A stretch of DNA of 64,000 bases from an uncultured Erythrobacter sp. (GCA_937969505.1 CALBWA010000009.1:148945-212944), one strand, 5' to 3'. Shown: positions 16,886 to 24,795, numbered from the stretch's first letter. Numbers and translations: made by a program. Notes: generated by a model from the letters alone, not told the origin.

Positions 16886-17775
16886 TGGCAACGCTTGTCA
16901 CCACTCCTCAATTGATGGTCGGCGAGGGCTGGGACAGCTATCGCCTGCTCGACAGTGGTCACGGCCGCAAATGGGAAAGCTTTGGTCCACATCGTTTCAT
17001 TCGGCCAGAGCCCCAGGCGATGTGGTCTCCGCGTGAAGACCACTGGCCGGCAGACAGTGAATTTATCCCCGGCTCTGACGAGGATGGCGGCGGGCGCTGG
17101 ACAGCCTCGCCCGTGCTTGAGGGTGCCGGATGGCCCTTGTCGTGGGACGATGCCAGTTTTACCGCCCAGCCTACCCCATTTCGGCACCTCCAGTTCTTTC
17201 CCGACATGGCGCCGGTGTGGGAATGGATGCGCGCACAACTGGGTGATGCGACCGAGGCGGATACACTTAATCTGTTTGGCTATACAGGCGTGGGGTCGCT
17301 GGCGCTCAGCCGCCATGGCCGGGTCACCCATGTAGACGCTTCGAAGAAGTCGGTTGCGCAAGCGCGCGAAAATGCGGCTCTGTCCGGCATGGATGATCGC
17401 CCAATTCGCTGGTTGGTCGATGATGCGGCCAAATTCGCCGCGCGCGAGGTACGTCGCGAACGGCGGTATGATGGGATCATCCTGGACCCTCCCAAATTCG
17501 GGCGCGGCCCCAAGAATGAGACATGGCGGCTGGAAGATGGCTTGCCTGACCTCTTGCGCGATTGCCGCCAGTTGCTTGATGCCAACAGTCGATTTCTGTT
17601 TCTCACCGTTTATGCCGTCCGGATGAGCAGCCTTTCGCTGGCCGGTCTGGTCAATGAATTGTTTGCCGATTTGCCTGGTACGGTCGAACATGGCGATCTG
17701 GCGGTGCAAGAAATGGGCGAGGGTGCACGCATGCTGCCCACAGCGATCTTCGCACGATGGAGCAATTCAGGCTAA
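16885..17775 (+). CDS. Class I SAM-dependent methyltransferase, RlmI/RlmK-like
   Basis: A 296-residue methyltransferase. LNLFGYTGVGSLALSRHG is the SAM-binding loop, THVDASKKSV the acidic ribose-binding strand, and ILDPPKFGRGPK the DPPK-type motif of rRNA cytosine-C5 methyltransferases of the RlmI group. No PUA domain is present at the N-terminus, unlike E. coli RlmI. Target probably large-subunit rRNA (inference). Starts with a TGATG overlap on thrC. Confidence 0.85.
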   Translation: MATLVTTPQLMVGEGWDSYRLLDSGHGRKWESFGPHRFIRPEPQAMWSPREDHWPADSEFIPGSDEDGGGRWTASPVLEGAGWPLSWDDASFTAQPTPFRHLQFFPDMAPVWEWMRAQLGDATEADTLNLFGYTGVGSLALSRHGRVTHVDASKKSVAQARENAALSGMDDRPIRWLVDDAAKFAAREVRRERRYDGIILDPPKFGRGPKNETWRLEDGLPDLLRDCRQLLDANSRFLFLTVYAVRMSSLSLAGLVNELFADLPGTVEHGDLAVQEMGEGARMLPTAIFARWSNSG

Positions 17776-17788
17776 GCCTCTCATTGTC

Positions 17789-18160
17789 ATGACCGATTCG
17801 CTCATTCTGGAAGTCGCCGACTTTGAACATGATGTCCTGACCGGCATTTATTCGGAGGAAACAGGCAAGCCTCAGCCCTTGCGCTTTACCATCACGGTGC
17901 ACCTTGATGTTGCCGATCGATATGATGCGGACACCCCGCTGGAAATGAGCAAGAATTACATGGACCTTAAATTTGCTGCGAGCGAAGCCTTGCCGCAGGG
18001 GGTTCACTTCAAGCTGATTGAGGCGGTTGCCGACCACATTTGCGAAACTTTGTTTGTGCAGGACAAGCGGGTGAAGGCGGTCACAGTCAAGATCGTCAAA
18101 CTGGCGATTGCCGAAGCCAGTGAGAAAATCGGCATTACCCTGCACCGTAATCGGCGCTGA
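17789..18160 (+). CDS. folB: Dihydroneopterin aldolase family protein
   Basis: FolB-family protein of 123 residues, tunnelling fold. Segments EVADFEHDVLTGIYSEE, PLRFTITVHLD and KAVTVKIVKLAIAEASEKIGITLHR match the strand order of dihydroneopterin aldolase, which yields hydroxymethyl-dihydropterin and glycolaldehyde in folate synthesis. The first-helix residues differ from the canonical E. coli form, so a related pterin epimerase or aldolase activity cannot be excluded. ATG 17789 was chosen as the only start just after the upstream stop. Confidence 0.8.
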   Translation: MTDSLILEVADFEHDVLTGIYSEETGKPQPLRFTITVHLDVADRYDADTPLEMSKNYMDLKFAASEALPQGVHFKLIEAVADHICETLFVQDKRVKAVTVKIVKLAIAEASEKIGITLHRNRR

Positions 18161-18161
18161 T

Positions 18162-18488
18162 ATGACGCAGGCGGTGATTCTGATTGAAGACCTGCCTCAA
18201 GCCGCAATGGATGCCGCTGCCCAATTTCATGCTCAACAGTTTGCTCGGCTGGCTGATGCGATTGGCGAGGGGGTGCAAGCGGTCGCAATCGTTGTACCGA
18301 TGGCAGGCCATGACCATGCCGATTGGCGAAGGGCCGTTACGCGCGATCTGGCGCGGCAGCACGCCCCGGTGCGGATCAATATGGTGAGCGGTAGTAACCC
18401 TGAGCGCAGCAATGCAGTGCTGGCATATTTGAGGGATGCGCCCGGCATCACCGGACAGTATCTTGTCGCCCATGACGAGAGTTCGTGA
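18162..18488 (+). CDS. Small Rossmann-like protein
   Basis: A 108-residue protein starting one base after folB ends. It reads like the middle part of a short-chain dehydrogenase: a strand-helix start (QAVILIEDLPQAAMDAAAQF), a central strand VQAVAIVVPMAG, a helix RRAVTRDLARQHAPVRIN and VSGSNPERSNAVLAYLRDAPGITGQYLVAHD, which resembles the late NPG/helix region of SDR proteins. The Gly-rich cofactor motif and the Tyr-Lys pair are absent, so it is probably not a dehydrogenase. It lies between folB and moaA; pterin-related work is only a guess from context. Confidence 0.7.
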   Translation: MTQAVILIEDLPQAAMDAAAQFHAQQFARLADAIGEGVQAVAIVVPMAGHDHADWRRAVTRDLARQHAPVRINMVSGSNPERSNAVLAYLRDAPGITGQYLVAHDESS

Positions 18489-18489
18489 C

Positions 18490-19518
18490 ATGATTGTGCC
18501 CGCGACCAAGCGTCGACCGCTGGTGGATGGTTTCCAGCGCCGGATAAGCTATCTGCGCCTGTCGGTGACAGACCGGTGCGATTTGCGCTGCACCTATTGC
18601 ATGCCTGAACGCATGCAATTCCTTCCGCGCAAGGAAGTCCTCAGCTTGGAAGAGCTGTACAAGCTGTCGCTCGGTTTTATTGATCGCGGCGTTACAAAGA
18701 TCCGCATAACCGGTGGAGAGCCGTTGGTTCGCCGGGACATCATTGATCTGGTCACCGCATTGGGGCGCCATCTGGGCGACAAGGGTCACGGCGGTCTGGA
18801 AGAACTGACGCTGACCACCAATGCGACCCAGCTTTCGGGGCACGCCGATGCTCTGGCGCGTGCCGGGGTGCGCCGGGTCAATATCTCGCTCGATACGCTT
18901 GACCCTGTGTGCTTTGCCAAACTGTCTCGTCGTGATGCCTTGCCGAAAGTCCTGGAAGGGATCGCAGCCGCCAAAGATGCTGGTTTGAAGGTGAAGATCA
19001 ACACGGTCGCTCTTAAAGGGGTCAATCAGGATGAGCTGCCTGACATGATCAGCTGGGCGCACGGCCACGGGTTTGATCTGACCCTGATCGAAGTGATGCC
19101 GCTAGGCGATGTGGACGAGGACAGGGTGGATCATTTCCTTCCCCTGTCCAAAGTGCGCGAGGCGCTGCAGAAGCACTGGACCCTGATCCCCTCAAGCCAT
19201 GATAGCGGCGGCCCAGCGCGATACGACACGGTTGAACAAACGGGCGGCCGGCTGGGCATGATCACTCCACTGACGAACAATTTCTGTGCCGGATGCAACC
19301 GGTTGCGGGTCACCGCGACGGGACAGCTTTACCCCTGCCTTGGCGGAGGAGAGCGTGTCGATCTGCGCGCCGCCTTGCGGTCTGAGCAGCCTGAGGCCAA
19401 TTTGGAAGCGGCTCTGGTCGAGGCTATGACGATCAAGCCGGAAAAGCATCATTTTGACATTTCCACACGAGGCGCAAGCCCGGCCCAGCCGCGCCACATG
19501 TCCATGACTGGCGGATAG
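18490..19518 (+). CDS. moaA: GTP 3',8-cyclase
   Basis: Radical SAM enzyme making 3',8-cyclo-GTP, the first step of molybdenum cofactor synthesis. From ATG 18490 the protein has 342 residues. The N-terminal cluster is C30-x3-C34-x2-C37 (SVTDRCDLRCTYCMPE), the C-terminal cluster lies in FCAGCNRLRVTATGQLYPC, and the chain ends in the functional Gly-Gly tail. Starts at 18436 or 18472 would overlap the upstream gene. The next two genes are moaD and moaE. Confidence 0.96.
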   Translation: MIVPATKRRPLVDGFQRRISYLRLSVTDRCDLRCTYCMPERMQFLPRKEVLSLEELYKLSLGFIDRGVTKIRITGGEPLVRRDIIDLVTALGRHLGDKGHGGLEELTLTTNATQLSGHADALARAGVRRVNISLDTLDPVCFAKLSRRDALPKVLEGIAAAKDAGLKVKINTVALKGVNQDELPDMISWAHGHGFDLTLIEVMPLGDVDEDRVDHFLPLSKVREALQKHWTLIPSSHDSGGPARYDTVEQTGGRLGMITPLTNNFCAGCNRLRVTATGQLYPCLGGGERVDLRAALRSEQPEANLEAALVEAMTIKPEKHHFDISTRGASPAQPRHMSMTGG

Positions 19519-19519
19519 T

Positions 19520-19762
19520 ATGGCGGTCGCGATCGTCTTGCTGGGCCCGCTTCAGGACCTGGGGCGCGATGTTCCCGGACAAGTGGCCGCTCCGCTTGAC
19601 TGGGACGGTTTGCTGGCAGCCGTTGGCCCGGCCATTGCCGAGCTATTGCGCGACGACAGGGTCAATATTGCCTGTGCCGGAAGAGTGCTGGCGGACAAAA
19701 CCGCGCTTGATGCCCGCGACGGTGATGAAGTGGCGTTACTGCCACCTGTCAGCGGGGGCTAG
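19520..19762 (+). CDS. moaD: Molybdopterin synthase sulfur carrier subunit
   Basis: An 80-residue ubiquitin-like protein ending in PPVSGG. The C-terminal Gly-Gly is adenylated and thiocarboxylated, then delivers sulfur to MoaE. GDEVALLPPVSGG is the typical tail. It starts one base after the moaA stop and is followed by moaE after 9 bp. Sequence outside the tail is weakly conserved, as is usual for MoaD. Confidence 0.9.
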   Translation: MAVAIVLLGPLQDLGRDVPGQVAAPLDWDGLLAAVGPAIAELLRDDRVNIACAGRVLADKTALDARDGDEVALLPPVSGG

Positions 19763-19771
19763 GGCGCGGCC

Positions 19772-20218
19772 ATGCCTGATGTCCGTTTGCTCGATGGGCC
19801 ATTTGACCCAAACACTCTGATCGCGCGGTTTACTGCCTCCAACCCCGGCCTCGGAGGGGTGTGCACCTTTGTCGGAGAAGTTCGCAGCGATGGCGATGTA
19901 GAGGCGCTGGAGCTGTCGCATTACGAGCCTTTGACGCTGCCCAATATGCGCGAATTGGCGGATAGGGCGATGGCCAGGTTTGACCTAATCGACGTTCTGG
20001 TAGTCCATCGGGTCGGCGTCATGCACCCCGGCGAGCCGATTGTATGCGTATCGGCGGCTGCGCGGCACCGGCGCTGCGCAATTGATGCTGTTGATTTCTG
20101 TATGGACCATTTGAAAAGCGCTGCCTGGTTCTGGAAGCGCGAGCAGCGGGCCCATCAATGGCGTTGGATCGAGCCGCGCGATGAAGATTACGCCGATCTG
20201 GCCCGCTGGAGCGAATAG
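19772..20218 (+). CDS. moaE: Molybdopterin synthase catalytic subunit
   Basis: MoaE binds cyclic pyranopterin monophosphate and, with MoaD thiocarboxylate, makes molybdopterin. The 148 residues include VCTFVGEVRSDG, ELSHYEPLTLPNMREL, HRVGVMHPGEPIV and DHLKSAAWFWKRE, where Lys115 and Lys122 match the catalytic lysines by spacing. It completes the moaADE set; moaB, moaC and moe genes are not in the window. Confidence 0.96.
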   Translation: MPDVRLLDGPFDPNTLIARFTASNPGLGGVCTFVGEVRSDGDVEALELSHYEPLTLPNMRELADRAMARFDLIDVLVVHRVGVMHPGEPIVCVSAAARHRRCAIDAVDFCMDHLKSAAWFWKREQRAHQWRWIEPRDEDYADLARWSE

Positions 20219-20241
20219 CCGCCGCGAATAATCTTTCCAGT

Positions 20242-20255
20242 TTGATCTGGATCAA
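20242..20255 (+). promoter_or_regulatory. FNR box
   Basis: TTGAT-CTGG-ATCAA is a perfect FNR/Anr consensus site. It lies 55 bp before the ATG of the membrane-protein gene at 20310, and an FNR-type regulator is encoded just downstream on the other strand. Activation under low oxygen is the likely outcome, but the position relative to the transcription start is unknown. Confidence 0.85.
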
Positions 20256-20309
20256 TGCAGCTCTGCGAGCGCGGGGACATGATGCTTCCATCGTCAAGGA
20301 GCACATATC

Positions 20310-20744
20310 ATGTCCAAACTCATCACTCAGGATTTCATCGCCGAAAAAGCCCGCATCGTTGATGCACCAGTCCAAGCCGATCGCGCGCCAAGCAAGGTTG
20401 ACCGCAGCTTCGAACTGCCCACCCGGCTTTATGCGATTACGGTTGCGGCCTATCTCGGCTTCCTCGCCATCATGGCGATGGGATTTGGCAATCCGGGATT
20501 GATTATCCCGATGGCGATTTTCACGATCTTTGTGGTCGGTGGTTTCGGTGTCCCCTTGCTGTGGGTCAAATTGGCCCCCGATAGCGGACAGAAGGCCATG
20601 AGCTGGGGGAAATTTGCTTCCAAAGGGATTATGACAAACACTTGCCGGATGACTGCCCGCGATGCGACAATCCAGATGCTTATCCTGCCGGTACTGATTG
20701 TTGTCTGGGGGTTAGCGGTGGTGACGATAGCCGCACTTGTCTGA
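20310..20744 (+). CDS. Putative FNR-controlled inner-membrane protein
   Basis: A 144-residue protein with an AAGGAG site 8 nt before ATG 20310. The first 40 residues are polar. Three membrane helices follow (about residues 45-62, 64-83 and 119-142). The loop WVKLAPDSGQKAMSWGKFASKGIMTNT faces one side. I do not recognise a named family. A perfect FNR box upstream suggests induction at low oxygen. It converges on the fnr gene with a 9-bp gap. Confidence 0.8.
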   Translation: MSKLITQDFIAEKARIVDAPVQADRAPSKVDRSFELPTRLYAITVAAYLGFLAIMAMGFGNPGLIIPMAIFTIFVVGGFGVPLLWVKLAPDSGQKAMSWGKFASKGIMTNTCRMTARDATIQMLILPVLIVVWGLAVVTIAALV

Positions 20745-20753
20745 GCAGATTGC

Positions 20754-21452
20754 TCAATCGGCAGGTCTGCCGGACACAACAGTCAGCAGCGCGGGGTCGA
20801 TCAATTCGATCCCGCGTTTGCCGGTGCGTTTGATTGCGCCCATTTCTTCCAATTCGCCCAGCTTCCGACTGACCGTTTCAATTGTGAGTCCCAGCATGTT
20901 GGCCATTTCGCCGCGTGTCAGCGGCAGATCAAACCGGTCGGCAGGGTGGCAGGGTGATGCACTGGCAGCCTGTGCAAAATCATGCAACAATGCCGCAAGG
21001 CGCGCCTCTGCGCTGCCATGGGCGGTCAATTCCAGCATGCTTCGGGTCGCGTGCAGGTCCTCTTGGGAACGGCGCAGCAATGCGCGGGCCAGTGCCGGAT
21101 AATCGTTAAGGGCGCGCTCCATATCCTGCCGGGCAAAAGTGCACAGCTGGCTGTCCGCCAAGGCGATGACATCATGGCTGGCAAAGGGGGCGAACATCTC
21201 CCCGATAAAGCCAGACGGGTGAACCAGCGCCAAAATCTGTTCATTGCCGTCACGATCGGTCGAGGAAATCTTGAGCGCACCAGCAACGAGAGTGGCGCAG
21301 GCGGTATCCTGGTCTCCGGCTGCGAACAGCATTTCGCCGCGATTGAGATGCCTCGTGCGTCCCGCCTGTGCCAATGCATTGCGCTCTTCCTCGGTCAGGA
21401 CGGAACAGGCCGCACTGTCGCGTACGGGGCAGGAGGCGCATGCAAGCGTCAT
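20754..21452 (-). CDS. Crp/Fnr-family oxygen-sensing regulator
   Basis: A 232-residue regulator with a cyclic-nucleotide-like domain (about residues 20-135) and a C-terminal winged helix. Cys5, Cys8, Cys16 and Cys104 match the four [4Fe-4S] ligands of FNR in the C-x2-C-x7-C spacing of alphaproteobacterial FnrL proteins. The recognition helix IETVSRKL carries Glu192, Ser195 and Arg196, the residues that read TTGAT. So it very likely senses O2 and binds sites such as the box at 20242. It is probably co-transcribed with the lipoprotein gene upstream; an 11-bp tandem repeat lies just before its start. Confidence 0.9.
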   Translation of the reverse strand: MTLACASCPVRDSAACSVLTEEERNALAQAGRTRHLNRGEMLFAAGDQDTACATLVAGALKISSTDRDGNEQILALVHPSGFIGEMFAPFASHDVIALADSQLCTFARQDMERALNDYPALARALLRRSQEDLHATRSMLELTAHGSAEARLAALLHDFAQAASASPCHPADRFDLPLTRGEMANMLGLTIETVSRKLGELEEMGAIKRTGKRGIELIDPALLTVVSGRPAD

Positions 21453-21459
21453 GGACCAA

Positions 21460-21492
21460 TCATCGCAGCATCATCGCAGCATCATCGCAAAT
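21460..21492. repeat. 11-bp tandem repeat, three copies
   Basis: Unit TCATCGCAGCA occurs at 21460-21470 and 21471-21481, with a third, partly diverged copy at 21482-21492. It lies 7 bp from the fnr start codon and spans the stop codon of the upstream lipoprotein gene, so copy number would change the distance between the two genes. Confidence 0.8.
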
Positions 21493-22015
21493 GCCCGCGC
21501 AGCCGCGACAGGGTTCGATCCTGTTCTGCAATCAGCGCGCTGACTTGATTGCGGGCAGCTTCGATCTGGGCTCTTTGAGCAAAGACTATGGCCGAATCAG
21601 CGTAGAGCAGATCAAGATCACCCAGCGCGATGGCCGCAGCGCTCCGGGCCGAATCGAGATCTGCCAGAGCAATTTGAGCAGCAGCCCAATTGTTCGATTG
21701 ATTGCTGGCGCCCCGTGCGGCTGAGATCTGCCGCTCTGCCGATGGAGCAGCGGCCTTAAAATCTTCATGCGCCTGACGCGCCTCGGCCAAGTTTTCTTCA
21801 ATCCGCTCCGCAATGTCCGGATATAGCGGTGCACGCGGCGCGGGATTGGGGGAATTATTATCCTCGCCATTGCCCCCAGCAGCCAGTGTACCGGTTACAA
21901 GTTCGGCATCGCGCTGGGCAAGGGAGGGGTACCTGTCGCCTGCACCGGCGCAATTGGCCAGAAACAACCCGGTTATCGCCAGCGCTGGCGCACGCAGAGA
22001 GATCATCTTCTTCAT
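21482..22015 (-). CDS. Lipoprotein with coiled-coil region
   Basis: A 177-residue protein. Its signal peptide MKKMISLRAPALAITGLFLAN ends at a lipobox LANC, so it should be acylated on Cys22 and sit in the periplasm-facing membrane. Residues 70-177 are Ala/Gln-rich helices (AARSAAAIALGDLDLL-like, QIEAARNQVSALIAEQDRTLSRL) likely to form a coiled coil. ATG 22015 was chosen because the signal sequence starts there. The function is unknown; similar proteins are described only as envelope lipoproteins. fnr follows 29 bp downstream. Confidence 0.8.
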   Translation of the reverse strand: MKKMISLRAPALAITGLFLANCAGAGDRYPSLAQRDAELVTGTLAAGGNGEDNNSPNPAPRAPLYPDIAERIEENLAEARQAHEDFKAAAPSAERQISAARGASNQSNNWAAAQIALADLDSARSAAAIALGDLDLLYADSAIVFAQRAQIEAARNQVSALIAEQDRTLSRLRGHLR

Positions 22016-22096
22016 CGCCAATGGTATAGCACGCCATTGTCGCGGTGCCACCACTTGCGAAGGTGCAAACGTGATGCAAAAACCGGCGATCCAGCG

Positions 22097-22125
22097 TTGA
22101 CTTGCGCGGCTGCTTCCCTTAACGG
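22097..22125 (+). promoter_or_regulatory. Possible rplU-rpmA promoter
   Basis: TTGACT (22097-22102), then 17 bp, then TTAACG-like bases fit a housekeeping promoter with a weak -10. Downstream, a short GC-rich hairpin (CCGCC-N6-GGCGG, about 22146-22161) lies in the leader before rplU. No L21-binding leader was identified. Confidence 0.35.
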
Positions 22126-22220
22126 CACCCTTCTTTCCCGCAGACCGCCAAATTCGGCGGGTCGTCGGGTGCGCCTCCTTCATGTGAAGGGGCACAGCTT
22201 TAGATTGAGAGTATACCACC

Positions 22221-22730
22221 ATGTTCGCAGTAGTGCGCACGGGCGGCAAGCAGTATCGGGTTGCCGCCGGAGACAAAATCGCTGTTGAGAAGCTCGCTGG
22301 CGAAGCCGGCGACACGGTTACGCTGGGCGACGTCCTGCTGGCCGGTGAAGGCGATTCGGTTGCCGATGCTTCCAAGGTTACTGTTTCGGCAGAGATCATC
22401 GCTCAGGCCAAGAGCGAAAAGATCGTCGTCTTCAAAAAGAAGCGTCGTCACAATTATCGTCGCAAAGCTGGCCATCGCCAGCATATGACTTTGCTCCGCA
22501 TCACCGATGTTGGTGAAGGCAAGAAAGCGGCCGCCAAGAAGGCTCCAGCCAATAAGGCAGAAGCTGCTGACACGGCAACCGAAGCCAAGGCACCTGCCAA
22601 GAAGCCCGCAGCCAAGAAGGCGGCACCGGCCAAGAAAGCCGCGACCGCTGCAAAGGCTCCGGCCAAGAAAGCACCAGCCAAGAAAGCGCCTGCCAAAAAG
22701 GCAGCGCCCAAAGCTGACGAAAAGAAGTAA
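22221..22730 (+). CDS. rplU: 50S ribosomal protein L21 with Lys/Ala tail
   Basis: L21 binds 23S rRNA in the large subunit. Residues 1-100 are the complete L21 domain ([18 protein letters not shown] to [13 protein letters not shown]). About 65 further residues form a low-complexity tail of [13 protein letters not shown] repeats, resembling histone H1-like tails. L21 is normally about 103 residues. The tail may add rRNA or DNA contacts (inference). rpmA follows after 11 bp. Confidence 0.97.
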   Translation: MFAVVRTGGKQYRVAAGDKIAVEKLAGEAGDTVTLGDVLLAGEGDSVADASKVTVSAEIIAQAKSEKIVVFKKKRRHNYRRKAGHRQHMTLLRITDVGEGKKAAAKKAPANKAEAADTATEAKAPAKKPAAKKAAPAKKAATAAKAPAKKAPAKKAPAKKAAPKADEKK

Positions 22731-22741
22731 GGATCTGAACC

Positions 22742-23011
22742 ATGGCACATAAAAAAGCAGGCGGTTCATCGCGCAACGGTCGCGATTCAGCAGGTCGGCG
22801 CCTTGGCGTCAAAAAGTTCGGAAGCGAGCAAGTGATTGCTGGCAACATTATCGTGCGCCAGCGCGGTACCAAGTACTATCCGGCCAATAATGTCGGCATG
22901 GGCAAGGACCACACGCTGTTTGCGCTATCCGACGGACGCGTGCGATTCCACAGCGGCAAGCTGGGTCGCAAATATGTGTCGGTGGATATGGCAGTTGAAG
23001 CAGCGGAATAA
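22742..23011 (+). CDS. rpmA: 50S ribosomal protein L27
   Basis: L27 is an 89-residue protein whose N-terminal tail reaches the peptidyl transferase centre. The sequence [21 protein letters not shown] and the block [21 protein letters not shown] match the family exactly in order. No Firmicutes-type N-terminal extension is present. It forms the usual rplU-rpmA operon, closed by a terminator at 23075. Confidence 0.98.
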   Translation: MAHKKAGGSSRNGRDSAGRRLGVKKFGSEQVIAGNIIVRQRGTKYYPANNVGMGKDHTLFALSDGRVRFHSGKLGRKYVSVDMAVEAAE

Positions 23012-23074
23012 CCGGACGATTCGATAAAGGGATCGTCCACCAGGACGGTCCTAGCCGGGCATACCGGCACCGAA

Positions 23075-23112
23075 GAGGGAGATAGGGCCAACCTGTCTCC
23101 CTCTTGTCGTTT
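23075..23112 (+). terminator. Terminator of rplU-rpmA
   Basis: A 12-bp stem (GAGGGAGATAGG, 23075-23086, with CCTGTCTCCCTC, 23092-23103, one wobble pair) and 5-nt loop, followed by TTGTCGTTTTC. A smaller hairpin GGACGAT/ATCGTCC lies just upstream at 23014-23038. Confidence 0.8.
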
Positions 23113-23167
23113 TCTCCCTCGATTTGACGAAACCTGCGCCACCGGACCGGGCGCAATGGAAATGTCA

Positions 23168-23193
23168 CGCAGCGTCCGTATAGGGACGCTGCG
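23168..23193. promoter_or_regulatory. Perfect 10-bp dyad upstream of the GNAT gene
   Basis: CGCAGCGTCC (23168-23177) and GGACGCTGCG (23184-23193) are perfect arms with a 6-nt spacer. It ends 20 bp before ATG 23214, so it would lie in the leader or promoter of that gene. It could be an operator or an RNA hairpin that shields the ribosome binding site. Confidence 0.45.
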
Positions 23194-23213
23194 GGGTTAT
23201 GAGGAGAGAGACC

Positions 23214-23747
23214 ATGTTTCACCGCACGCAGCGGCTTTTGTTAAGGCCAATCTGGCCTGAAGATTGGGAATGCATATTCGGCGGCATTGCCGACGAAGGC
23301 GTGGTCCGTAATCTGGCACGGGCACCATGGCCGTATACGAGTGACGACGCGCGCGCTTTTGCCAATCTGCCGATTGACGATCCTTGTTGCCCCCGTTTCC
23401 TGATTACACGAGCGCGCGACGCCGCTTTGCTTGGTTGCATCGGTCTGGACAAGAAGGACAGTGGCGCGGTCGAACTGGGCTACTGGATTGCGCGTCAATA
23501 CTGGGGTCAGGGCTTTGCCACTGAAGCCGGGCAAGGGGTCGTCAGTGTTGCGCAAATGATCGGTCATAGTCAGCTTGGCGCGGGGCACTTTCTGGACAAC
23601 CCCGCTTCGGGCCGAGTGCTGAAGAAGCTTGGTTTCCGTCCGACCGGGGGTACGACTATGCGGCACAGCTGTGGGCGAGGGGGCTATGTCCCTGCGGTCG
23701 AATACACGCTTGACCTCGCAGCTGGAGAGATAATGCAAGCGGCCTGA
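23214..23747 (+). CDS. GNAT-family N-acetyltransferase
   Basis: A 177-residue RimJ/RimL-like acetyltransferase that uses acetyl-CoA. ATG 23214 follows a GAGGAGAG site. HRTQRLLLRPIWPEDWE is the typical first strand and helix, GCIGLDKKDSGAVELGYWIARQYWGQGFATEA holds the acetyl-CoA loop, and NPASGRVLKKLGFRPTG is the C-terminal motif. Substrate not predictable: a protein N-terminus or a small amine. It stands alone between two hairpins. Confidence 0.9.
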   Translation: MFHRTQRLLLRPIWPEDWECIFGGIADEGVVRNLARAPWPYTSDDARAFANLPIDDPCCPRFLITRARDAALLGCIGLDKKDSGAVELGYWIARQYWGQGFATEAGQGVVSVAQMIGHSQLGAGHFLDNPASGRVLKKLGFRPTGGTTMRHSCGRGGYVPAVEYTLDLAAGEIMQAA

Positions 23748-23776
23748 ACCGGTGGATCACCAACCCCATAACCTCA

Positions 23777-23814
23777 AAGAACCCCGGAGCTTGTTGGCAG
23801 GCCCCGGGGTTCTT
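23777..23814. terminator. Bidirectional terminator
   Basis: An 11-bp perfect stem (AAGAACCCCGG at 23777-23787 and CCGGGGTTCTT at 23804-23814) lies between the convergent GNAT gene and the minus-strand gene ending at 23837. A and T runs on the outer flanks allow it to serve both strands. Confidence 0.75.
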
Positions 23815-23836
23815 CTGTGATGGGTTCGGAAAGGGC

Positions 23837-24721
23837 TTATTCAGCAGGCATCAGGGCCGCTTCGAATTCGCCTTCATATTTGCCGATCAATTCACGATCA
23901 TCGTGATCCCACGGGTGGAAACCGGGCTTGAAGTAAGCCAGCCACGCGGGGAAAATGCGGCGAACCACGCCCGGTGAAACGGTCAGATATTTGAACAGGC
24001 CCCAGCGCGCTTTCCAGCCGGTGATACCGTCCTGTTCAAGCAGGTTCATCGAATCGATCCAGCGATTGCGGAAGAAGCGGGTCGTGACGGTCAGCATGAC
24101 CAGACTGCGCACCTTCCAGCGTTTCCACGCCGTCCAATCGCGCGTTGCATGCAGCCAAGTGTCATAGGCGACACCCTTGTGCTCCACTTCCTCAACCGAA
24201 TGCCAGCGCCACATGTCGCGCACTTCGGGATCGGCTTGCGCAAAATGCTGCGGATTGGCGAGGAATTCATGCGCCATCATTGCGGTGTAATGTTCCAGCG
24301 CCATCGTCACGGCCAGATTGGCAATCGCCGGGCGATCCTTGGTAAGAAGCAGCATTTCCTCGACACGCTTGTCGATCGCCTTGATATCATATCCGGCATC
24401 CTCGGCCAGTCGATTGAAAGCGATATGTTCGCGAGTGTGGTTGATTTCCTGCTTAACAAAGGCGCGGATTTCAGCAGCCAGCTTTGGCGGGGCGCCGTCG
24501 CGATGGGCTTTTACAGCCTCGATGAAAAAGGCCTCGCCACGCGGGAAAGTTGCCGAGAGGGCGTTGTGCCATGCTGTGCCAAAGGGCTCGCCGGCCCACC
24601 AGCGCCGCGGCGTTGTGTCACGATTGAAGCGTTCGTCGCGGATGACAAGTTCGAGATCAGCCGGTGTGGGGCTGTTGCCATGGGTTGCGGCGGCAAGATC
24701 GAATTTGGTCGGGGCGTTCAT
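23837..24721 (-). CDS. PF10118-type metal-dependent hydrolase (diiron-like)
   Basis: A 294-residue, all-helical protein. Glu and His residues recur in the order expected for a ferritin-like diiron core: FPRGEAFFIEAV, QEINHTREHIAF, ALEHYTAMMAHEF and WHSVEEVEHKGVAYD. This matches the predicted metal-dependent hydrolase family PF10118 (COG3687). A real hydrolytic reaction has not been shown for the family to my knowledge, so oxidase chemistry remains possible. It is divergent from a TetR regulator and shares an operator-like region with it. Confidence 0.85.
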   Translation of the reverse strand: MNAPTKFDLAAATHGNSPTPADLELVIRDERFNRDTTPRRWWAGEPFGTAWHNALSATFPRGEAFFIEAVKAHRDGAPPKLAAEIRAFVKQEINHTREHIAFNRLAEDAGYDIKAIDKRVEEMLLLTKDRPAIANLAVTMALEHYTAMMAHEFLANPQHFAQADPEVRDMWRWHSVEEVEHKGVAYDTWLHATRDWTAWKRWKVRSLVMLTVTTRFFRNRWIDSMNLLEQDGITGWKARWGLFKYLTVSPGVVRRIFPAWLAYFKPGFHPWDHDDRELIGKYEGEFEAALMPAE

Positions 24722-24750
24722 GGTTGCGAATCCGTGTCTACAGTTGTTTA

Positions 24751-24795
24751 CTTACACTTATGTCAATAGCACTACTTACATTAATGTCAATAGCA
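24751..24795. promoter_or_regulatory. Two direct repeats, putative TetR operators
   Basis: Two 21-bp near-copies at 24751-24771 and 24775-24795 (19 of 21 bases equal), each with a TGTCAATAGCA end and a central quasi-palindrome; the second contains the perfect ACATTAATGT. They lie 30 bp before the diiron gene start and 87 bp before the TetR gene. Binding of the divergent TetR protein is the simplest reading. Confidence 0.65.
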
